Positions 54,701-63,882 of a stretch of 64,000 nucleotides of DNA are shown here, one piece after another; within the stretch, counting starts at the first letter, position 1; the number at the start of each line of letters is the position of its first letter. This stretch comes from Rossellomorea orangium (GTDB lineage: Bacteria; Bacillota; Bacilli; Bacillales; Bacillaceae_B). Below the pieces are notes generated by a model. The model saw only the letters and a list, made by a program, of their open reading frames with translations. It had not been told where the DNA came from and made no database searches. A program made the position numbers and the translations under genes. Location of the stretch: contig NZ_JAHWGH010000018.1 in assembly GCF_019334305.1 (NCBI RefSeq), positions 494,850-558,849 of the forward strand, read 5' to 3'.

Positions 54701-55540
54701 ATGGTAAACAAAAAAGACTCTATGGGGAATGAAGAAGTATATACTGATTTTATTAACAGAATGACTTATGGAGAATATTTGGGGCTCGATACATTATTAG
54801 ATAGTCAAAAAAGGTTATCAGGTCACCACGATGAAATGTTGTTCATCATTATACATCAAGTCAGTGAGCTATGGATGAAATTAATCCTTCATGAAATCCG
54901 TGCAAGCATTTCGTCCATTCAAAAAGGGGAACTATCACCGGCATTTAAAATGCTTGCACGTGTTTCAAAGATTCAATCACAGATCATTCATGCATGGGAT
55001 GTGCTGTCAACACTCACCCCATCAGAATACGTCCAATTCAGGGACAGTCTCGGTCAAGCATCTGGTTTTCAATCGTACCAATACAGGATGATTGAATTTG
55101 CCCTTGGGTACAAAACGAAGCATGTGCTTGAAATTTACAAAAAGGATCCAGAGTTATTGACTCTGCTTCAAAAGGCATATGAAGCACCTTCCCTCTATGA
55201 TGTTTCCATTATGGCTTTAGCAGATGCAGGGTTAGCCATTCATGAAGATGTCAAGAAACGTGATTATAAAAATCCTTATCAAGAAGACCAATCTGTGCTC
55301 GAAGCCTGGACAACCGTCTATAAAAATCCTGATCAATATTGGGATTTATATGAACTGGCCGAAAAACTGATAGACATTGAAGATTGGCTGCAGCAATGGC
55401 GGTTCCGTCATATGAAAACAGTGGAAAGAATCATTGGCCATAAAATGGGTACTGGTGGATCCAGTGGTGTAGGCTACTTGAAAAAGGTTCTTGATCACAG
55501 GTTTTTCCCGGAGCTATGGGATGTTCGCAGCAATCTTTAA
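54701..55540 (+). CDS. kynA: Tryptophan 2,3-dioxygenase
   Basis: A 279-residue haem enzyme. The sequence [37 protein letters not shown] and [17 protein letters not shown] are family signatures, and haem-binding and substrate residues lie within. It oxidises L-tryptophan to N-formylkynurenine. ATG at 54701 follows GGGAG by eight bases and gives the usual length of Bacillus KynA; the longer frame to 54572 is unsupported. No kynB or kynU is adjacent. Confidence 0.92.
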   Translation: MVNKKDSMGNEEVYTDFINRMTYGEYLGLDTLLDSQKRLSGHHDEMLFIIIHQVSELWMKLILHEIRASISSIQKGELSPAFKMLARVSKIQSQIIHAWDVLSTLTPSEYVQFRDSLGQASGFQSYQYRMIEFALGYKTKHVLEIYKKDPELLTLLQKAYEAPSLYDVSIMALADAGLAIHEDVKKRDYKNPYQEDQSVLEAWTTVYKNPDQYWDLYELAEKLIDIEDWLQQWRFRHMKTVERIIGHKMGTGGSSGVGYLKKVLDHRFFPELWDVRSNL

Positions 55541-55632
55541 TTAAACTGCAATCGGCAGGTTTTAGAAGCCTTTAAATTAATGTAATATTCTCACTTTCTA
55601 TCATTCTTGCTCATTAAAGACATTCATCGGGG

Positions 55633-55661
55633 TTGCCTTTTGTCATTTTACCTGATATTAT
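55633..55661 (+). promoter_or_regulatory. Sigma-A-type promoter for the cold shock gene
   Basis: TTGCCT (55633-55638), a 17-base spacer and TATTAT (55656-55661). A leader of about 115 bases follows, as is usual for csp genes, whose long 5' UTR acts as a temperature-sensitive RNA. Confidence 0.6.
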
Positions 55662-55784
55662 GTAAGAGAATTATTTTTGTTCGGAATGGAAGGATGGACA
55701 AAGTTTTTAAAGCTTTTCGCCTTGAAGTTACGTGAGCAAGAATAGTAATACAATTGTGTGGAGAACACACGAGGAGGTAACATT

Positions 55785-55985
55785 ATGTTAGAAGGTACAG
55801 TTAAATGGTTTAACGCAGAAAAAGGTTTCGGATTCATCGAGCGCGAAGGTGGAGACGACGTGTTCGTACACTTCTCAGCTATTCAAGGCGAAGGATTCAA
55901 AACTTTAGAAGAAGGTCAAAAAGTTTCTTTTGAAATCGTTCAAGGAAACCGTGGCGACCAAGCTGCTAACGTAACAAAAGCATAA
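55785..55985 (+). CDS. CspB/CspD-type cold shock protein
   Basis: A 66-residue OB-fold protein with [13 protein letters not shown] (RNP1) and DVFVHFSAI (RNP2). It binds single-stranded RNA and DNA and aids translation at low temperature. ATG at 55785 follows GAGGAGG; the upstream in-frame ATG at 55758 lies ahead of that site. It ends at a terminator. Which csp paralogue this is cannot be decided. Confidence 0.93.
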   Translation: MLEGTVKWFNAEKGFGFIEREGGDDVFVHFSAIQGEGFKTLEEGQKVSFEIVQGNRGDQAANVTKA

Positions 55986-56000
55986 TACATGCTAAACCGG

Positions 56001-56028
56001 AAGACTCTACTCTGTAGAGTCTTTTTTC
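56001..56028 (+). terminator. Terminator of the cold shock gene
   Basis: AGACTCTAC pairs with GTAGAGTCT, followed by TTTTTT. Confidence 0.8.
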
Positions 56029-56091
56029 TTTGCCATCACAATGAAAAGTGTATACAATATTCTTACCATGCTTTCTAGGAGGCTTATATGT

Positions 56092-56535
56092 ATGGCAAGA
56101 CACTCGTTTCATATCTCTACTGATTGGCCAGGACTCAGGAATGATACAGGTACCCTGAGCTCAGAGAATTTCAATACAAAAATATCGATCCCCACAGAGA
56201 TGGACGGTCCCGGTATCGGTACAAATCCCGATGAAATGCTTCTTGGGGCAGCCGCAACTTGCTATATCATCACTCTTGCAGCTATGCTTGAAAGAAGCCG
56301 TATAGAGAAAACGAACTTAACCATGACGTCCGAAGGAATAGTAGAAGTCGTTAAAGGGGTCATAACCTACAAGGAAATCATCCACCGCCCAATTCTGACA
56401 CTGGGTCCCGCGACGGAAGAGAAAGACATCACACTTGCAAAGAAACTAATGGTGAAAGCAGAACAATCATGTATGATCACCCGTGCCATTAAAGGAAATG
56501 TCACTGTTCAGGTAGAGCCGGAAATACATATGTAA
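56092..56535 (+). CDS. OsmC-family peroxide/thiol protein
   Basis: A 147-residue OsmC/Ohr-fold protein. The two redox cysteines are in LLGAAATCYI and AEQSCMI, with the usual spacing. It resembles SACOL1771-type or YhfA-type peroxiredoxin-like proteins that reduce organic peroxides. ATG at 56092 follows AGGAGG by nine bases; the ATG at 56041 lies only 13 bases after the csp terminator. It converges with a DUF3243 gene. Confidence 0.85.
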   Translation: MARHSFHISTDWPGLRNDTGTLSSENFNTKISIPTEMDGPGIGTNPDEMLLGAAATCYIITLAAMLERSRIEKTNLTMTSEGIVEVVKGVITYKEIIHRPILTLGPATEEKDITLAKKLMVKAEQSCMITRAIKGNVTVQVEPEIHM

Positions 56536-56546
56536 ACTCATTAATT

Positions 56547-56575
56547 GAAAGGGCATCCGACCGGATGCCCTTTCA
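56547..56575. terminator. Bidirectional terminator
   Basis: GAAAGGGCATCCG pairs with CGGATGCCCTTTC around a two-base loop, between convergent genes. Confidence 0.8.
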
Positions 56576-56589
56576 TTATGAACACTGTG

Positions 56590-56919
56590 TTACGATTCTG
56601 AGTGAACCAGCTTCACGAGCATGTGAGAAAGCATATGCTGTTCTTCCTTACTGCCTGCTTTCCATAGTTCATATAATAACTTTTCTTCCCGGTTTTTTGG
56701 TTCTTCATGAGCGGCAAGATAGTCCCCTACCTTCTGTGCTGCCTTTGCCTGCTGCTCTTCGCTCATCCCCAGCTTATCCGCTAAGGAAACTTTGTTACCT
56801 AAGTATGATTTGAAATGATCAAAGTTAGAAAGAATATCCTCTTTTTTATCCTGGGACATATTTCCTAAAGCACTGTCCACCTTTGACTCCATCTTTTCTT
56901 CTGTAGAATGATTTGCCAT
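56590..56919 (-). CDS. DUF3243-family protein (YmfJ-like)
   Basis: A 109-residue helical protein. The region ILSNFDHFKSYLGNKVSLADKLGMSEEQ through YLAAHEEPKNREEKLLYELWK is the DUF3243 signature, as in B. subtilis YmfJ. Its N-terminal extension of about 30 residues is acidic. ATG at 56919 follows GGAGAGG by eight bases. Function is unknown. Confidence 0.83.
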   Translation of the reverse strand: MANHSTEEKMESKVDSALGNMSQDKKEDILSNFDHFKSYLGNKVSLADKLGMSEEQQAKAAQKVGDYLAAHEEPKNREEKLLYELWKAGSKEEQHMLSHMLVKLVHSES

Positions 56920-57122
56920 GTAAACAACCTCTCCTCTCATTCAATCTACTATGTATATTCCCAGGGTAAGAATTGTTAAACCATTTTTTCTTTTATTTGG
57001 AAATACTATTTCTCATAAACCTCTAACCTTCCCGACTCTCTGTATTTTGTTTAAATGGAATAGGATTTGTGTAAACAATATAGGTGAATAGATCTAATGA
57101 TATCGTTAGGAGGAAAATGAGG

Positions 57123-57860
57123 ATGGGTAATAAGAAAGTAGCAATCATTACAGGAGCAAGCAGTGGGATAGGTCAGGCAACCGCAAAGGAATTAGCATCA
57201 AAAAATATAACGGTGATGCTTGCGGCAAGACGTGAAGAACGATTAAAAGAATTGAAAAATGAAATAGAAAAAATGGGCGGCACGGCTTACTATCATGTAA
57301 CAGACGTGACGAACGTAGAAGAAATGGAACAGCTCGCGAAAACGACAATAGAAGAAGCCGGACAAATAGACATATTGGTCAATAACGCCGGACTCATGCC
57401 CCTTTCTTTAATCAACAAAAGAAAAATCAAAGAATGGGATCAGATGGTTGATGTCAATATTAAAGGGGTACTATATGGGATAGCCGCTGTCCTCCCTTAT
57501 ATGGAAAAACAGAAATCAGGACATATCATCAATATCTCTTCTGTTGCAGGTCATAAAGTGATGCCCGGAAGCTCAGTCTACAGCGGGACGAAGTATGCGG
57601 TCCGTGCGATTACAGAGGGGTTAAGGCAAGAAATGAATGCTTCTCATAACATCCGTACAACCATCATTTGCCCAGGTGCAGTTGCGACGGAACTGACAGA
57701 GACCATCACCGACGAGGACATCCTAGCCGCATTCAAGGATCGTGAAATGAAGCCACTCGACAGTGAAAACATCGCAAAAGCCATATCATATGCAGTCGAG
57801 CAGCCAAGTCATGTGGACGTCAATGAGATCATTGTCCGCCCTACCCAACAGGATATGTAA
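57123..57860 (+). CDS. SDR-family oxidoreductase
   Basis: A 245-residue classical SDR. The cofactor motif GASSGIG is near residues 13-19, NNAG near 85, catalytic Ser in [10 protein letters not shown] and YSGTKYAVR near 150-160. RREER after the second strand suggests NADP. ATG at 57123 follows AGGAGG by nine bases; ATG 57117 is too close. It is followed by an aldehyde dehydrogenase gene after a gap of about 20 bases, so the two may oxidise an alcohol in sequence. Confidence 0.88.
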   Translation: MGNKKVAIITGASSGIGQATAKELASKNITVMLAARREERLKELKNEIEKMGGTAYYHVTDVTNVEEMEQLAKTTIEEAGQIDILVNNAGLMPLSLINKRKIKEWDQMVDVNIKGVLYGIAAVLPYMEKQKSGHIINISSVAGHKVMPGSSVYSGTKYAVRAITEGLRQEMNASHNIRTTIICPGAVATELTETITDEDILAAFKDREMKPLDSENIAKAISYAVEQPSHVDVNEIIVRPTQQDM

Positions 57861-57881
57861 ACAACAAGGAGGAATAGGTTG

Positions 57882-59348
57882 ATGAATACACAATTTGATA
57901 AGCTATTTATTAATGGAGAATGGGTAGAAGGAAGCAGCGAAAATTCCATTCCCAATCAGAATCCATTTAATCATACGGAAATCGGCTCTATTACAGCAGC
58001 CAGTAAAGAGGACCTCGACAAAGCCTATCTGTCAGCACAGGAAGCTCAAAAATCCTGGGCTCACGAGCTACCTCAAACAAAGAGGACCATCATGGAAAAG
58101 GCAGTCTCTATTGTTGAGGAGAACAAGGATTTAATCATTGACTGGCTCATCAAAGAATCCGGCAGCACGTATATGAAAGCTGCAGGGGAAGTGACCGTTT
58201 CCATCAATAGTATGAAGGAAGCGGCAACCTATCCATATAGAATGGAAGGGAAAATCTTACCCTCTCAAGTTCCGGGGAAGGAAAACAGGGTGTATAGAGA
58301 ACCACTTGGTGTGGTAGGCGTCATAAGCCCATGGAATTTCCCCTTTCATTTAGCCGTCCGATCCATTGCGACTGCCTTGGCAACCGGAAACGGAGTCGTC
58401 GTTAAACCCGCTACACATACTCCCGTGACAGGCGGACTTTTATTTGCAAGTATTTTTGAAGAAGCTGGGCTTCCAAAAGGATTACTAAATGTCGTAGTGG
58501 GGAAAGGGTCGGAAATCGGGGATGACATCGTGACGCATCCTATCCCACGATTGATTTCCTTCACCGGTTCAACGGAAGTGGGACGCCGAATCGGTGAGCT
58601 TGCAGGAAAAACCCTCAAGAAAACCGCTTTGGAACTCGGTGGAAATAATGTATTTATCGTACTTGATGATGCAGACCTCGATAAGGCTGTTGAATCAGCT
58701 CTTTTCGGTAAATTCTATCATCAGGGACAGATTTGCATGAGCATCAACCGGATCATGGTCCAAAAAGGGTTGTATGAAAGATTCGTGGATAGGTTTGTAT
58801 CCCGAGTGAAAGAGCTGAATGCAGGAGACCCATCCGATAAAACGACTCATATCGGCCCTTTAATTGATCAAAATCAAGTTGAGCGAATTCTGAAGGATAT
58901 AGAAAGCAGTAAAGAACAAGGAGCAGAGGTTGTGCTCGGCGGCAGTGCGGAAAAGAACTTATTATACCCGACGGTTCTGACACATGTCACGAACTCGATG
59001 CCAATCGCAAAGAATGAAATATTCGGACCGGTGGCTGCCATCATCTCGTTCGAAGACGATGATGAAGCCGTTCGATTAGCCAATGAACATCCATACGGAT
59101 TAAGCGGTGCAGTCCACTCTTCCTCCATTGAGAGAGCAACGAATTTGGCACATCAAGTGGAGACAGGGATGATCCATATTAATGATGAACCTGTTAATGA
59201 CGAACCGCATATGCCATTTGGTGGTGAAAAAAATTCAGGGCTGGGACGATTTAACGGAGAATGGGCACTCGAAGAATTCACGACGGTGAAATGGGTAGCC
59301 GTTCAACATAAAAGAAGGGATTATGGCCCTTTTATTGAAAAAAGATAA
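57882..59348 (+). CDS. NAD(P)-dependent aldehyde dehydrogenase
   Basis: A 488-residue ALDH. The catalytic cysteine is in FYHQGQICMSINRI and the general base glutamate in LELGGNN; ISFTGSTEVG and the final PFGGEKNSGLGRFNG are present. Similarity in the middle region is to benzaldehyde/vanillin-type dehydrogenases (YfmT-like). ATG at 57882 is eight bases from AAGGAGG. It is cotranscribed with the SDR gene. The substrate is unproven. Confidence 0.9.
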   Translation: MNTQFDKLFINGEWVEGSSENSIPNQNPFNHTEIGSITAASKEDLDKAYLSAQEAQKSWAHELPQTKRTIMEKAVSIVEENKDLIIDWLIKESGSTYMKAAGEVTVSINSMKEAATYPYRMEGKILPSQVPGKENRVYREPLGVVGVISPWNFPFHLAVRSIATALATGNGVVVKPATHTPVTGGLLFASIFEEAGLPKGLLNVVVGKGSEIGDDIVTHPIPRLISFTGSTEVGRRIGELAGKTLKKTALELGGNNVFIVLDDADLDKAVESALFGKFYHQGQICMSINRIMVQKGLYERFVDRFVSRVKELNAGDPSDKTTHIGPLIDQNQVERILKDIESSKEQGAEVVLGGSAEKNLLYPTVLTHVTNSMPIAKNEIFGPVAAIISFEDDDEAVRLANEHPYGLSGAVHSSSIERATNLAHQVETGMIHINDEPVNDEPHMPFGGEKNSGLGRFNGEWALEEFTTVKWVAVQHKRRDYGPFIEKR

Positions 59349-59380
59349 CAAAAAGCGAGTCTCGTTGACTCGCTTTTTGT
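59349..59380. terminator. Bidirectional terminator
   Basis: AAAAAGCGAGTC pairs with GACTCGCTTTTT, between the ALDH gene and the convergent RNR small-subunit gene. Confidence 0.85.
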
Positions 59381-59405
59381 ATTTTATCCGGTTTGACTTC
59401 CTTGC

Positions 59406-60443
59406 TCACAGTTCATCGAATCCATTTGCATCAGACGTTTTCGTATATTGTCTTGATTTTTGTTCAAAGAAATCGGTCTTCCCTCTATCCACTTCCTGAT
59501 ACGCTATGATCCATTTAAGAGGATTGGTCCTGTAACCCTCGAAAGGTTCGTCAAAACCTAACTGTTTCGCTCTTTTATTCGCCATGAATTTTATATAGTC
59601 CTCCAGGTCGCTCAGTAAGAGACCCTCCATATTGGAGCCAATGATTTCCCTCCCCCAGTCTATTTCAAGGAGGGCAGCCTGTTTAAATGCTTTCTTCCCG
59701 AAGGTACGAAGCTCCTCCGTTTGATAAGACGGATTTTCATTCAAGACCTCTTTAAATATCTTCTCAAATAATCCGACATGGAGCTGTTCATCCCGATTAA
59801 TGTAATTGATCATCGTACTGGTTGCCACCATCTTCTGATTTCTGGCCAGATTATAAAAGAAGGCAAAGCCCGAATAGAAAAATAACCCTTCCAGGATGAC
59901 ATCAAATATGATCGATTTTAATAAATTTTCAACCGTTGGTGATTCTACAAACCCTTTGTAGCCATTTGTAATGAATTCATTCCTTTTTATTAAGATGGGA
60001 TCTTTCTTCCAGAAATCAAATACTTCATCCTGCTTGCTCTTTGACACGATGCTCGATAAAACATAACTGTAAGAATGATTATGCACAACCTCTTGCTGTG
60101 CCAGGATGATCATCAGGGCATTAAGGCTTGAATCCGTTAAATAATCTGCCACTTTACCTGCATAGTCGGTTTGGACGCTGTCAAGAAGAGCGAGCAATCC
60201 TATTATTTTCAAAAATGACTCCTGCTCTCTTATTGAGAGAGTCGGAAATTGCTTGATATCCTTGGACATGTTGATTTCAAAAGGAGTCCAGAAATTCCCG
60301 AGCATCCTCTTATATTTCGGATAGGCCCATGAAAATCGAACATCATCCCAATTCAAGATATTTGAGCTTTCACCGTTAATGATTCCTGTAGATTTATTAG
60401 GTGCCTCTGAATCAATTAGGACCCTTTGTTTCAATTCATTCAT
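59406..60443 (-). CDS. nrdB: Class I ribonucleotide reductase, small (R2) subunit
   Basis: A 345-residue ferritin-like radical subunit. The metal ligands are Asp in LALLDSVQTD, ExxH in QQEVVHNHSY, Glu in VILEGLFF and ExxH in RDEQLHVG. A tyrosine four residues after the first ligand His (HNHSY) is placed for the stable radical. It supplies the radical to the large subunit. The end DANGFDEL would bind the large subunit. It follows the large subunit by about 20 bases. No nrdI gene is near, so class Ia naming is preferred. Confidence 0.9.
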   Translation of the reverse strand: MNELKQRVLIDSEAPNKSTGIINGESSNILNWDDVRFSWAYPKYKRMLGNFWTPFEINMSKDIKQFPTLSIREQESFLKIIGLLALLDSVQTDYAGKVADYLTDSSLNALMIILAQQEVVHNHSYSYVLSSIVSKSKQDEVFDFWKKDPILIKRNEFITNGYKGFVESPTVENLLKSIIFDVILEGLFFYSGFAFFYNLARNQKMVATSTMINYINRDEQLHVGLFEKIFKEVLNENPSYQTEELRTFGKKAFKQAALLEIDWGREIIGSNMEGLLLSDLEDYIKFMANKRAKQLGFDEPFEGYRTNPLKWIIAYQEVDRGKTDFFEQKSRQYTKTSDANGFDEL

Positions 60444-60464
60444 CTTATACTCTTCCTCCCTGGT

Positions 60465-62702
60465 CTAGCTATGACAGCTTTCGCATTCTTCAAAATCGGA
60501 TACCGACGTTGACCTGACATAATAAGTTGTCTTCAATCCGGATTTCCAGGCGTCCAGATGCAGCTCCAATAAATCTTTCGCTTTAATGTCATTTCTCACA
60601 TACAGATTAAACGAAATCCCCTGGTCGATATGCCGCTGCCTTTTCACATTCTGTTTTACACTCCAATGTTGATCCACATGATAAGCAGTTTTGTAATACC
60701 AGGTTGTTTTCGGTGATAGATCAGGAGCGGTGACGGGAATCTTATAATCTTTCTTTTCTTCGGAATACTCCAACCTGAAGATCGGATCAATGCTCGCAGA
60801 GGATCCCGCAATGATTGATGTTGAGGAATTGGGTGCAACAGCCATCAGATATCCGTTACGAATTCCTTTCGAAGAAACCTTATCCTTCAATTCAGCCCAT
60901 CTCATACTGGAATATCCGCGTTTCTCAAAATATTCTCCTGAGGACCATTCAGATCCGTCAAAGCATGGGTATTCACCCTTCTCGTCCGCCAGTTCGCAGC
61001 TGGCTTTTATCGTGTGATAAGCAATTTCTTCATAAAGAGAGTCGCAATAGTCCACCGCCTGACTGCTTTCCCACTTCATTCCTTTTAGTGCAAGAAGGTG
61101 ATGCCATCCGAATGTTCCCAACCCGATTCCCCTATACCGTTGATTGGTCAATTGAGCCTGCAGGACAGGAAGATCATTCAAATCGATTACGTTGTCCAAT
61201 AACCGTACTCCTATCGATACAACCCTCTTTAACTCATCATCCATAACGGTTTTGGCTAAGGAGATGGAGGCAAGATTGCAGACGACATAATCACCAGGAG
61301 ACTTATAGGTCACAATTTTTCCATCTTTAATTACTTCTTCTTCTATAACGGTAGGACTCATATTCTGAGCGATTTCCGTACATAAATTACTGCAATAGAT
61401 CATTCCTTTATGGGAATTTGCATTCAGGCGGTTAACCGTATCACGGTAAAACATATAAGGTGTTCCCGTTTCGAGCTGTGATATCATGATACGCTTAAAA
61501 ATGTCGATGGCCGGAACCACTTCCCTGGAAAGGAGCGGATGATCTACACAATCCCAGTACTTCTCTCGAAATGATCCCTTGCCTTTCCTTTCATCATAGA
61601 AATCTTCCAGTGAATATCCCATGACTGTTTTCACTTCATGAGGATCGAATAAATACCAATCTCTCCTCTCCTCAACTTGTTCCATAAATAGGTCCGGTAT
61701 TGAGACTCCTGTGAAAAGGTCATGGGTCCGCTGTCTTTCGTCCCCATTGTTCAAACGTGTATCCAAGAAAGGAAAAATGTCTTTATGCCATACATCTAGA
61801 TATACGGCAATCGCCCCTTGGCGCTGTCCTAATTGATCGACGGAAACCGCCGTATTATTCAGTTGCTTCATCCAGGGGATAACACCTGAACTTACCCCTT
61901 TAAAGCCTTTGATATCACTTCCTCTGCTCCGGACCTTTCCTAAATAAATTCCTAATCCCCCGCCATTTTTACTCAATGTGGAAACATCTGTATTGCTGTC
62001 ATATATACTTCTTAAGTCATCTTCCACAGTATCTATGAAACAGCTGGATAACTGGCCATGGCTCTTCCCTGCATTCGCAAATGTAGGGGTTGCCACCGTC
62101 ATATACAAGTTGGAAAGCGCCCAATAGGCTTCTTCAATCAAGGAGATTCTCTTTTCTTTCACTTCATTCCTGAACAGGGTCATGCTTATGATCATAAATC
62201 GCTCTTGTGGCAATTCCAGAATGGCGCCTTCATGGGACTTTGTTAAATATCTCTCGGCCAATGTAACAATTCCTATGTAAGTAAGGAGATGGTCCCTTGT
62301 CGAATCCAGCTTGGAGCCCAAGTAGTCCAATTCTTCTTTGCTATAACTATCAAGCAATGCAGGTGTATATAATTGTGAAGAAGTTATATCTTTGACCACT
62401 TGATAAAAGGAGCCGTACGGATTCTTATCTGTTGTCCCCCTTGATAAGGCCGTCCTCTGATATAAATCCTTTATATACAGTGATGCGGCGACATATGTCC
62501 AATCCGGTTCATGTGCGGAGATACGTTCAACTGCTGTCAGGATCATAAAATGATAGAGTCTTTCTTTATTCATGTCCTGTTGTTCAGCATAGAGCAAAAT
62601 TTTTTCATTGTATTCGGTGAAATAAAGATCCGGAAACCGACTGTCCAGACTTTTTAGAATCTCTTCTACCTCTTTTATCCGTTCATTTACTGTGATTGAC
62701 AA
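60465..62702 (-). CDS. nrdA: Class I ribonucleotide reductase, large (R1) subunit
   Basis: A 745-residue reductase. The active-site cysteines are in LSSCFIDT and NLCTEI, the radical-transfer tyrosine pair is in LKTTYYVRS, and a C-terminal CESC pair re-reduces the active site. The first 100 residues do not show an ATP-cone pattern (VxKRxGxxxxF), so dATP inhibition is doubtful. TTG at 62702 follows GGGAGG by seven bases; the ATG at 62717 overlaps that site. The operon lies behind a cobalamin riboswitch. Confidence 0.9.
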   Translation of the reverse strand: MSITVNERIKEVEEILKSLDSRFPDLYFTEYNEKILLYAEQQDMNKERLYHFMILTAVERISAHEPDWTYVAASLYIKDLYQRTALSRGTTDKNPYGSFYQVVKDITSSQLYTPALLDSYSKEELDYLGSKLDSTRDHLLTYIGIVTLAERYLTKSHEGAILELPQERFMIISMTLFRNEVKEKRISLIEEAYWALSNLYMTVATPTFANAGKSHGQLSSCFIDTVEDDLRSIYDSNTDVSTLSKNGGGLGIYLGKVRSRGSDIKGFKGVSSGVIPWMKQLNNTAVSVDQLGQRQGAIAVYLDVWHKDIFPFLDTRLNNGDERQRTHDLFTGVSIPDLFMEQVEERRDWYLFDPHEVKTVMGYSLEDFYDERKGKGSFREKYWDCVDHPLLSREVVPAIDIFKRIMISQLETGTPYMFYRDTVNRLNANSHKGMIYCSNLCTEIAQNMSPTVIEEEVIKDGKIVTYKSPGDYVVCNLASISLAKTVMDDELKRVVSIGVRLLDNVIDLNDLPVLQAQLTNQRYRGIGLGTFGWHHLLALKGMKWESSQAVDYCDSLYEEIAYHTIKASCELADEKGEYPCFDGSEWSSGEYFEKRGYSSMRWAELKDKVSSKGIRNGYLMAVAPNSSTSIIAGSSASIDPIFRLEYSEEKKDYKIPVTAPDLSPKTTWYYKTAYHVDQHWSVKQNVKRQRHIDQGISFNLYVRNDIKAKDLLELHLDAWKSGLKTTYYVRSTSVSDFEECESCHS

Positions 62703-62739
62703 AATGATTCCTCCCATTATGAATAGTGGGGAAGGAGTA

Positions 62740-62773
62740 AAAAAAGCCCATCCTTCTAAAAGGATGGGCTTTA
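62740..62773 (-). terminator. Terminator in the cobalamin riboswitch leader
   Basis: AAAGCCCATCCTT pairs with AAGGATGGGCTTT, followed by a T run on the minus strand, between the aptamer and the RNR start. Confidence 0.85.
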
Positions 62774-62814
62774 TATAGACGGAGATATAAATAGACTTTA
62801 GCCTATTACAATCC

Positions 62815-63025
62815 TCGCTTTATCCTCCCAATTCCCGAAGAAGATAACACGTGATAAATAAGGCAGGTCTCCTGGCTAGCGCTTCACTCTACTCTAAGGC
62901 CTTCCCATCTTATCGACAGTGGCAGTTCCTTATTTCGTCGGCACATACAGTTGCGGGGACAGCTCCGGTTTCACACCGGATTCCCTTTTAAGTCTCAACA
63001 GACACCTTATTCACAGGTTATAATC
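62815..63025 (-). promoter_or_regulatory. Cobalamin riboswitch before class I RNR
   Basis: The minus strand shows GCCACTGTCGATAAGATGGGAAGGC in two parts (62899-62923, the B12 box), a preceding GGTGTGAAACCGGAGCTG and CCCGCAACTGT (62951-62985), and a closing GCCAGGAGACCTGCC near 62865. Adenosylcobalamin should promote termination and lower RNR expression. Confidence 0.93.
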
Positions 63026-63046
63026 AATATATAGTTAATTAATTAC

Positions 63047-63072
63047 AAAAGAACACAAAATGTTGTGTTCTT
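63047..63072 (-). terminator. Terminator of the VOC gene
   Basis: AAGAACACAA pairs with TTGTGTTCTT around a four-base loop, followed by TTGTAATT on the minus strand. Confidence 0.6.
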
Positions 63073-63177
63073 CATCATCATATACGATTTATTTTAGAAA
63101 TACAAGCAAATCTATTAAACTTTTTCCAGTATCGCTCTTCTTCTATTTAGAGTCAAGCATCAAGATGGTTTCTTCTT

Positions 63178-63588
63178 TTAAACATTAAAGGCTTCTTTAA
63201 ACTGTGGACTTAATTCACTCCACACATCAAATAGATTGCCATCAGGGTCCGCGAATACGAAATTAAGACCACTGTGGCCCCTGTCCTCGATCTTCCCCGT
63301 CTCCACTCCCTGATCAAGCAAACACTCTCTCAAGTTGTTTAAATCACTTATACCATCCACTTCAAACGTTAAGGAAAATCGCTTATTTCGGTGCTTATCC
63401 AAAAAATTGCTGCTTTCTCCTTCTATCGAGCTCACCAAAAAGATACTTTGATGGGCAAGATCTAAAATAGCTTTATCTTCGTCCATATAGTTCAACTTGG
63501 CGCCTAACTTTTCCTGATACCATGTACTCGCCATTTGGACATCACTTACCGGGATGTAAATCGTCCCCACTCTTATCAGTTGCTTCAT
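63178..63588 (-). CDS. VOC-family (glyoxalase/dioxygenase fold) protein
   Basis: A 136-residue protein with two beta-alpha-beta-beta-beta units: GTIYIPVSDVQMASTWYQEKLG and LNFVFADPDGNLFDVWSEL. The latter is the metal-site end of glyoxalase/bleomycin-resistance proteins. Enzymatic role is unknown. ATG at 63588 follows AGGAGAG. It is monocistronic. Confidence 0.85.
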   Translation of the reverse strand: MKQLIRVGTIYIPVSDVQMASTWYQEKLGAKLNYMDEDKAILDLAHQSIFLVSSIEGESSNFLDKHRNKRFSLTFEVDGISDLNNLRECLLDQGVETGKIEDRGHSGLNFVFADPDGNLFDVWSELSPQFKEAFNV

Positions 63589-63882
63589 CTTCTCTCTCCT
63601 TTTAATCGTAATACTGTTACCAATTCAACAAAAGGAAGAAAATCCCTTCCCATTGGAATATGCCTATAATTATTATTTTCGTTGAAAAGGGCAGAAGAAG
63701 AATGAATACTCTCTGCAAATGGACACTGTTCAGTCCTCATCTTCTTTTATGTTGGTTGAGCTCATGCCCCCCTCTCTCTATAATTCAAATAGAAGGTTGT
63801 TTGACAGTATTCTTTGGTCCCCAATATTTTTTTCAGGTTGTTTAAATGGAGTATTCTCGATTTAAGCAGCCTCTTTTTTTAA

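Noticed and set aside
63660..63845. 61-codon plus-strand hydrophobic frame
   Set aside because: It has no ribosome site, no homology I can recognise, and lies in a gap next to a repeat.
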